This document shows, in pieces, positions 59,663 to 64,000 of a stretch of DNA of 64,000 bases. A program made the position numbers and the translations under genes. The notes under the pieces are model-generated. The model was not told the origin of the DNA. It saw only the letters and a list, made by a program, of their open reading frames with translations, and ran no database searches. The first letter of the stretch is position 1; each line of letters starts with the position of its first letter. The DNA comes from Friedmanniella luteola (GTDB taxonomy: Bacteria; Actinomycetota; Actinomycetes; Propionibacteriales; Propionibacteriaceae): NCBI RefSeq assembly GCF_900105065.1, contig NZ_LT629749.1, positions 496,001-560,000 of the forward strand, read 5' to 3'.

Positions 59663-61192
59663 TCAGGCTCCTGTGGTGATCTCGGGCGGGGCGGCGAGTG
59701 ACCACCGGGTCCCCCGCGGGGTGTCCTCGAGGACGACGCCGAGCGCCGCCAACGCGTTCCGGACGGCGTCGGCCGCCGTGAAGTCCTTGCGGGCGCGGGC
59801 CGCGGCGCGCTGCTCCACGAGGGCGGCCACCAGCCCGTCGACGACGGGTCGGTAGTCCTGGCCGGCGCCCGCCGCGCCGCCCCGCTGCCAGACCGGGTCG
59901 TCGGCGTCGAGGCCGAGCACGCCGAGCATCGCCCGGGTCCGGCCCAGCTGCAGCGCCAGGGTGTCCAGGTCGCCGGCGTCCAGGGCGGTGTTGCCGTCGC
60001 GGACGGCGGCGTACAGCACCGCCACCGCGGCCGGGGTCGACAGGTCGTCGTCCATGGCCGCGACGAACGCCTCCGGCAGCGCGGCGGCCGGGGCGTCGGG
60101 GACCAGCTCGGCGGCGCGGGTGACGAAGCCGTCGATGCGCGCGAGCGCAGCGGTCGCCTCGGCCAGCGAGTCGTCGGAGAACTCGATGGCGGAGCGGTAG
60201 TGGGGTTGGGCGAGGTAGAAGCGGACGGCACGCGGCGGGTAGGCCTGCGTCACCTCCGAGACCAGCGCCCCGTTGCCGAGGGACTTGCTCATCTTCTCCC
60301 CGGCCGCGGTGACCCAGGCGTTGTGCATCCAGAACCGGGCGAACCGCTGGCCGGCCGCCGTCGACTGCGCGAGCTCGTTCTCGTGGTGCGGGAAGCGCAG
60401 GTCCAGCCCGCCGCCGTGGATGTCGAACTCGTCGCCCAGGTACTTGCCGGCCATGGCCGAGCACTCCAGGTGCCAGCCCGGCCGGCCGCGCCCCCAGGGG
60501 GTGGGCCAGGAGGCCGTCGCCGGCTCCCCGCGCTTGTGGCCCTTCCACAGCGCGAAGTCGCGGGGGTCCCGCTTGCCGCGCGGGTCGGCGTCCTCGGCCG
60601 CCTCCATGTCGTCGATGCGCTGGCCCGACAGCGAGCCGTACGCTGGCCAGGACCGGACGTCGAAGTAGACGTCGCCCGAGCCGTCCTCGGCCGCGTAGGC
60701 GTGGCCCCGCTCGACCAGCACCTCGATCAGCTCGACCATCTCGGGGATGTGCCCCGTCGCCCGCGGCTCGTAGGTGGGCGGCTCGCAGCCCAGCGCCGCG
60801 TAGGCGTCGTGGAGCTCGCGCTCGAAGCGGTAGGCGTGGGCGAACCAGGGGACCCCGGCCTCCGCCGACTTGGTGAGGATCTTGTCGTCGATGTCGGTGA
60901 CGTTCGCGATCACGGTGACCGCGTGGCCACGGGCGGTGAGCCAGCGCCGCAGGACGTCGAAGACGACCTCCTTGCGGATGTGCCCGACGTGCGGCGCCGA
61001 CTGGACGGTGAGCCCGCAGTGGTAGATCGACACCCGGCCGGGGACCACGGGGACGAAGTCCCGGACCGTGCGGGTAGCGGTGTCGTACAGCCGGAAGGCG
61101 CCGCTCGGGGACCCCGGGCCGCTCTCGGGCTCAGCGGCGTCCGGGGCCGGGCGCGCGTCCGCCGCCGAGGAGGCCTGAGGGTGCTGCGTCAC
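59663..61192 (-). CDS. cysS: Cysteinyl-tRNA synthetase
   Basis: A 509-residue class I synthetase. It has the HIGH-type [10 protein letters not shown], zinc ligands in [16 protein letters not shown] and HHENE, and [10 protein letters not shown] (KMSKS). An N-terminal extension of about 30 Ala/Pro-rich residues precedes the core; since GTG 61192 is 6 bases after a -10 hexamer, the extension is probably real. Co-transcribed with rlmB. Confidence 0.95.
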   Translation of the reverse strand: MTQHPQASSAADARPAPDAAEPESGPGSPSGAFRLYDTATRTVRDFVPVVPGRVSIYHCGLTVQSAPHVGHIRKEVVFDVLRRWLTARGHAVTVIANVTDIDDKILTKSAEAGVPWFAHAYRFERELHDAYAALGCEPPTYEPRATGHIPEMVELIEVLVERGHAYAAEDGSGDVYFDVRSWPAYGSLSGQRIDDMEAAEDADPRGKRDPRDFALWKGHKRGEPATASWPTPWGRGRPGWHLECSAMAGKYLGDEFDIHGGGLDLRFPHHENELAQSTAAGQRFARFWMHNAWVTAAGEKMSKSLGNGALVSEVTQAYPPRAVRFYLAQPHYRSAIEFSDDSLAEATAALARIDGFVTRAAELVPDAPAAALPEAFVAAMDDDLSTPAAVAVLYAAVRDGNTALDAGDLDTLALQLGRTRAMLGVLGLDADDPVWQRGGAAGAGQDYRPVVDGLVAALVEQRAAARARKDFTAADAVRNALAALGVVLEDTPRGTRWSLAAPPEITTGA

Positions 61193-61198
61193 CGAGGC

Positions 61199-61204
61199 AG
61201 ACTA
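61199..61204 (-). promoter_or_regulatory. -10 hexamer of the cysS-rlmB operon
   Basis: TAGTCT on the minus strand ends 6 bases before the cysS GTG at 61192. Confidence 0.5.
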
Positions 61205-61236
61205 CCGGTAGCGGCCCCGGGGTCAGGTGTCGCGCG

Positions 61237-61665
61237 TCAGGCGTCGAGCGCCATCAGGCGGCGCATGGCGTCGACACCCTCGCGCAGGGCCTTGAGGTCG
61301 CGTCGCGAGAGCCGGGCCAGGTAGGGCTCGACCCCCGTGCCGAGGGAGTCCCGCAGCGTCGCCAGCTGCTCCCGGCCCTCGGGGGTGAGCTCGATCATCC
61401 AGGCGCGGGCGTCCCGGACGTCGGCGTTCCGCGCGACCAGGCCGGCCGCCTCGAGGCGCTTGATGTGGTTGGTGATCGTCGGCTGCGAGCAGCGCTCGGC
61501 GACCGCCAGCTCGCTGATCCGGGTCGGCCCGTTGTCGCTCAGGCGGGCCAGGATGCGGGCCGCGGCCAGGCTCAGGGTGAACGTGCTGGACTTGGGGACC
61601 CACCGCACGACGCGGGCGGAGGTCGTGATCAGGTCCTCCCCCAGGGTGTGCAGGTCCTCGTTCAT
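61237..61665 (-). CDS. MarR-family transcriptional regulator
   Basis: A 142-residue winged-helix regulator with AAARILARLSDNGPTRISEL, AERCSQPTITNHIKRLEAAG (recognition helix) and VRDARAWMIELTPEGREQL (wing). ATG 61665 is 7 bases after TAGGCT. The frame stays open upstream to 61926, but the promoter position argues against that extension. Its target is unknown; it precedes cysS. Confidence 0.88.
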   Translation of the reverse strand: MNEDLHTLGEDLITTSARVVRWVPKSSTFTLSLAAARILARLSDNGPTRISELAVAERCSQPTITNHIKRLEAAGLVARNADVRDARAWMIELTPEGREQLATLRDSLGTGVEPYLARLSRRDLKALREGVDAMRRLMALDA

Positions 61666-61672
61666 GGGGCGC

Positions 61673-61678
61673 AGCCTA
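61673..61678 (-). promoter_or_regulatory. -10 hexamer of a leaderless promoter
   Basis: TAGGCT on the minus strand ends 7 bases before the MarR-family ATG at 61665. The stretch from here to 61945 holds no gene I can support. Confidence 0.5.
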
Positions 61679-61945
61679 TGCGCACGCCTGCCCGGGTGGC
61701 GCCGATCGGGCCCGGTTCTCGGACGATTCACAGCCCGCGGGGTCGGCTTGCGCGGGAGGGCGAGGGCCACCCCCGTGAGCACCAGCCAGACCGCTGAGGA
61801 GAGCGCCGGCAACGCCCGGAGCAACAGCGTGCTGCGCCACTGGTCGGGCCGGCGGCGCCGGTCGTCGCGACCCCGGACGGCCGTGCCCTGCCGGCCTGTC
61901 GCCGGTCCGTCGACCGGGTCCGTCACCGTACCGGGCGCGGCCCGG

Positions 61946-63652
61946 TCACCAGGTGCGGCGTCGGCGGGCCGGGGTGGGCGCGGCCGCCGTCCGGGACCGG
62001 TCCGCCTGGGGAGCCGGGGCCTGGCACCCGTTGAAGGGGTCGGGCAGGGGCGGCACCGTGCCGGCCAGCGTCGGCCGCTCCCGCGCCTGCAGCAGCTGCT
62101 CGACGGCGTGGCCGAGACCGAGCAGGGCGGGCTCCTCCAGGCAGCCGGCCGCCATCCACAACCCCACCGGCCGGGTCTCGCGGACGAAGCCGATCGGCAC
62201 CGAGAGGCTCGGGTAGCCGGCGGTGGCCGCGACGGAGGTGGCGAAGCTGTTCGAGGGCGTCAGGACGGCGTCGAAGCCCTGCCGCCGGTAGCCGTCGATG
62301 ACGCCGCGCCCGAACGCCTGGCTCGTGGCCTTGGCCGCCCGGTACCCGGGGTCGCGCAGGTCGCCGCTGGTGGCCTCGGCCAGCTCGAAGACCTCCTGGC
62401 CGAACCAGGCGAGCTCGGTGCCGCACTGCGCCCGGTTGAAGGCGATCAGGTCGGCGAGGGTCCGGAGGTCGGTGTTCCGCAGCGTGGACAGGTACTGCTG
62501 GATCTGCACCTTGAACTCGAACAGCAGCACCGTGAACTCGTCGTCGAGGGGGATGCGACCGCTGGCGTCCGGCTGGGCCGGGTCGAGCGACGTGACCTCC
62601 TCGACCACGGCGCCGGCCCGCCGCAGCCGCCGGAGGACCGTCTCGGTGAGGGCCAGCGCGTCCTCGTCGCCGGGACCGTAGTCCCCCGTGACGTAGCGCA
62701 GGTCGTAGGCCAGCCGGGCGTGCCGCAGCCCCCGGCGGTCCAGGTGCTCCGCGTAGGAGCGGGGGACGCGGTGCCCCAGCACCCGGCGTCCCGGCACGCG
62801 GAGCGTGTCGAGCAGGAGCGCCGCGTCGCGGACGGTGCGGGCCATCGGACCGGCGGTGTCCTGCGACGCGGCGATCGGGATGATGCCCCGGCCCGAGACC
62901 AGGCCGACCGTCGGCTTGAGGCCCACGATCGACTGCTCCCCGGCCGGGGAGAGGATCGACCCGTCGGTCTCGGTGCCGACGGCGACGACGCTCAGCCCGG
63001 CGGCCACGGCCGCGGCCGAGCCCGAGGAGGACCCGCTGGGGTCCAACCCGAGGTCGTACGGGTTGCGGGTGAAGCCGCCGCGGGCGCTCCAGCCGTTGAT
63101 CGAGTCGAACCCCCGGAAGTTGGCCCACTCGGACAGGTTCGCCTTGCCGAGCACCACCGCCCCCGCGCGCCGGAGCTGGCGGACCAGGGGCGCGTCGGCC
63201 GGGACCTCGCTGCCCACCAGCGCCAGCGATCCGGCCGTGGTCTCCATCCGGTCGTCCGTGGCGATGTTGTCCTTGACCAGCACGGGGATGCCGTGCAGGG
63301 GTCCCCGCAGGTGGCCGGCGCGCCGTTCGGCGTCGCGTCGGCGGGCGATGCGGAGGGCGTCGGGGTTGGTCTCGATGACCGCGTGCAGGACGGGGTTCAG
63401 CTCGGCGATCCGGGCGAGGAACCCTGCGGTGAGTCCCGCGCTGGTCACCCGACCCCGGCGCATCCAGCGCTGCAGGGTGCCGATGTCCGTCTCGAACCAC
63501 GGCGCGCCCGGGTGCCGCCGGGTGTGCTGCGCCACCCCGGCCGTGTCGACGGTGGCCCCGGCGGGCAGGACCACGGTCGAGCCGACGGCCAGGGCGGTCA
63601 GGCCCCCGGCTCCGAGCTCCAGGAACCTGCGACGGTCGATGGTGTCGGTCAT
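61946..63652 (-). CDS. Tat-exported amidase (amidase signature family)
   Basis: A 568-residue amidase. A twin-arginine signal (DRRRFLELGAGGLTALAV) suggests folded export. The Ser-cisSer-Lys triad is Lys127 (VLVKDNI), Ser208/209 (DPSGSSSGSA) and Ser233 (GTETDGSILSP). It hydrolyses amides such as peptide amides; the substrate is unknown. The C terminus has a Pro/Arg-rich tail. A -10 TAGCGT lies about 40 bases upstream of ATG 63652. Confidence 0.9.
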   Translation of the reverse strand: MTDTIDRRRFLELGAGGLTALAVGSTVVLPAGATVDTAGVAQHTRRHPGAPWFETDIGTLQRWMRRGRVTSAGLTAGFLARIAELNPVLHAVIETNPDALRIARRRDAERRAGHLRGPLHGIPVLVKDNIATDDRMETTAGSLALVGSEVPADAPLVRQLRRAGAVVLGKANLSEWANFRGFDSINGWSARGGFTRNPYDLGLDPSGSSSGSAAAVAAGLSVVAVGTETDGSILSPAGEQSIVGLKPTVGLVSGRGIIPIAASQDTAGPMARTVRDAALLLDTLRVPGRRVLGHRVPRSYAEHLDRRGLRHARLAYDLRYVTGDYGPGDEDALALTETVLRRLRRAGAVVEEVTSLDPAQPDASGRIPLDDEFTVLLFEFKVQIQQYLSTLRNTDLRTLADLIAFNRAQCGTELAWFGQEVFELAEATSGDLRDPGYRAAKATSQAFGRGVIDGYRRQGFDAVLTPSNSFATSVAATAGYPSLSVPIGFVRETRPVGLWMAAGCLEEPALLGLGHAVEQLLQARERPTLAGTVPPLPDPFNGCQAPAPQADRSRTAAAPTPARRRRTW

Positions 63653-63787
63653 GGCGTCCCCCGGGTCTGCGGCAGCGTGCTCTCGACGCTAGTGCGGGCG
63701 GGGCGGGGTGGGGCCGGGGGTGATGAACTTCCCCCAGGCGGTCGGACCGGGCGCCATACCCACCTGCCCACCGGTCCGGCGGGGGGC

Positions 63788-64000
63788 CTACCGGCTGATG
63801 GCGGCGACGACCAGGCGGGCCAGCTCGGCGTAGGCCTGGGCGTCGTCGAGCCCGGTGGCGGCGCCGATCTCGCCCGAGGTGATGCGTCGCATGGTCGCGG
63901 TGACGACCTCACCGACGAAGGCGGCGGGGACCCGGCGGAAGGCGCCGGCGCGGATGCCGTCGTCGATCAGCTCCCGGACCCGGGCCGCGGCCGCGGCGGT
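63788..64000 (-). CDS. TetR-family regulator, C-terminal end (runs off window)
   Basis: The last 70 codons of a helical protein, with RVRELIDDGIRAGAFRRVPA and ending ARLVVAAISR. The RELIDDGIRAGAFR pattern is typical of the TetR ligand-binding domain; the DNA-binding domain lies outside the window. The amidase gene begins 135 bases beyond its stop, on the same strand. Confidence 0.7.
   Translation of the reverse strand, partial: TAAAAARVRELIDDGIRAGAFRRVPAAFVGEVVTATMRRITSGEIGAATGLDDAQAYAELARLVVAAISR

Noticed and set aside
61666-61926. In-frame N-terminal extension of the MarR regulator containing a hydrophobic segment
   Set aside because: MarR proteins begin at the helical core, and a -10 hexamer lies 7 bases before ATG 61665. 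The hydrophobic stretch is probably chance or a degraded gene.

Overview
This 64 kb window is chromosomal DNA of a very GC-rich actinobacterium. Supporting signs are GTG starts, overlapping ATGA/GTGA gene junctions, a SenX3-RegX3/PhoU locus, CarD, an HbhA-like protein, nitrobindin, and a TmsA/TmsB pair for 10-methyl fatty acids. The gene content suggests Propionibacteriales or a relative, but that is inference and the genus is not fixed. No rRNA, tRNA, CRISPR array, insertion sequence or prophage was seen. The intergenic spaces I mapped are all shorter than 300 bases.

Layout. 1-6.1 kb: edge of a TetM-like ribosomal-protection GTPase, DsrE-like protein, PanE, GNAT acetyltransferase, a 42-residue membrane peptide, nitrobindin, YgfZ, a hypothetical protein and an asparaginase. 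6.2-9.5 kb: beta-phosphoglucomutase and GH65 disaccharide phosphorylase operon. 9.5-13.3 kb: APC permease, XRE regulator, HbhA-like protein and L,D-transpeptidase. 13.5-21.6 kb: typA, an orphan GTPase, amylosucrase and tmsAB. 21.7-29.3 kb: polar amino-acid ABC transporter, YbjN protein, PPOX oxidoreductase, GH36 alpha-galactosidase, SDR and gpmA. 29.5-35.3 kb: phoU, senX3-regX3, a prs paralogue, an LpqE-like lipoprotein, carD and ispF. 35.3-44.8 kb: Zn metalloprotease, DUF2207 protein, Fe-S photolyase, subtilase and aldo/keto reductase. 44.8-54.5 kb: a penicillin-recognising hydrolase, M20 peptidase, a complete peptide ABC operon, LD-carboxypeptidase and SIS protein. 54.5-64 kb: glyA, an MmyB-type regulator with divergent SDR, GH16-like protein, rlmB, cysS, a MarR regulator, a Tat amidase and the edge of a TetR gene.

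How the genes work together. The PhoU/SenX3/RegX3 block has a PHO-box-like array between the divergent promoters and probably forms the phosphate-sensing node. The 44.8-54.5 kb block combines a peptide importer with an LD-carboxypeptidase, a metallo-dipeptidase, a penicillin-binding-fold hydrolase and a SIS protein. It reads best as uptake and salvage of cell-wall peptides (inference). GH65, beta-PGM, GH36 and amylosucrase all lack secretion signals, so they point to intracellular sugar phosphorolysis and glucan handling.

Regulatory layout. Many single genes carry a TANNNT-type -10 hexamer ending 6-8 bases before the start codon, with no Shine-Dalgarno. This is the arrangement expected for leaderless mRNAs. 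One such promoter drives a 17-codon upstream ORF whose stop overlaps the panE start. A CTTCGACAGGCTCAGGG-type repeat family occurs between genes and also inside two ABC-transporter coding sequences.
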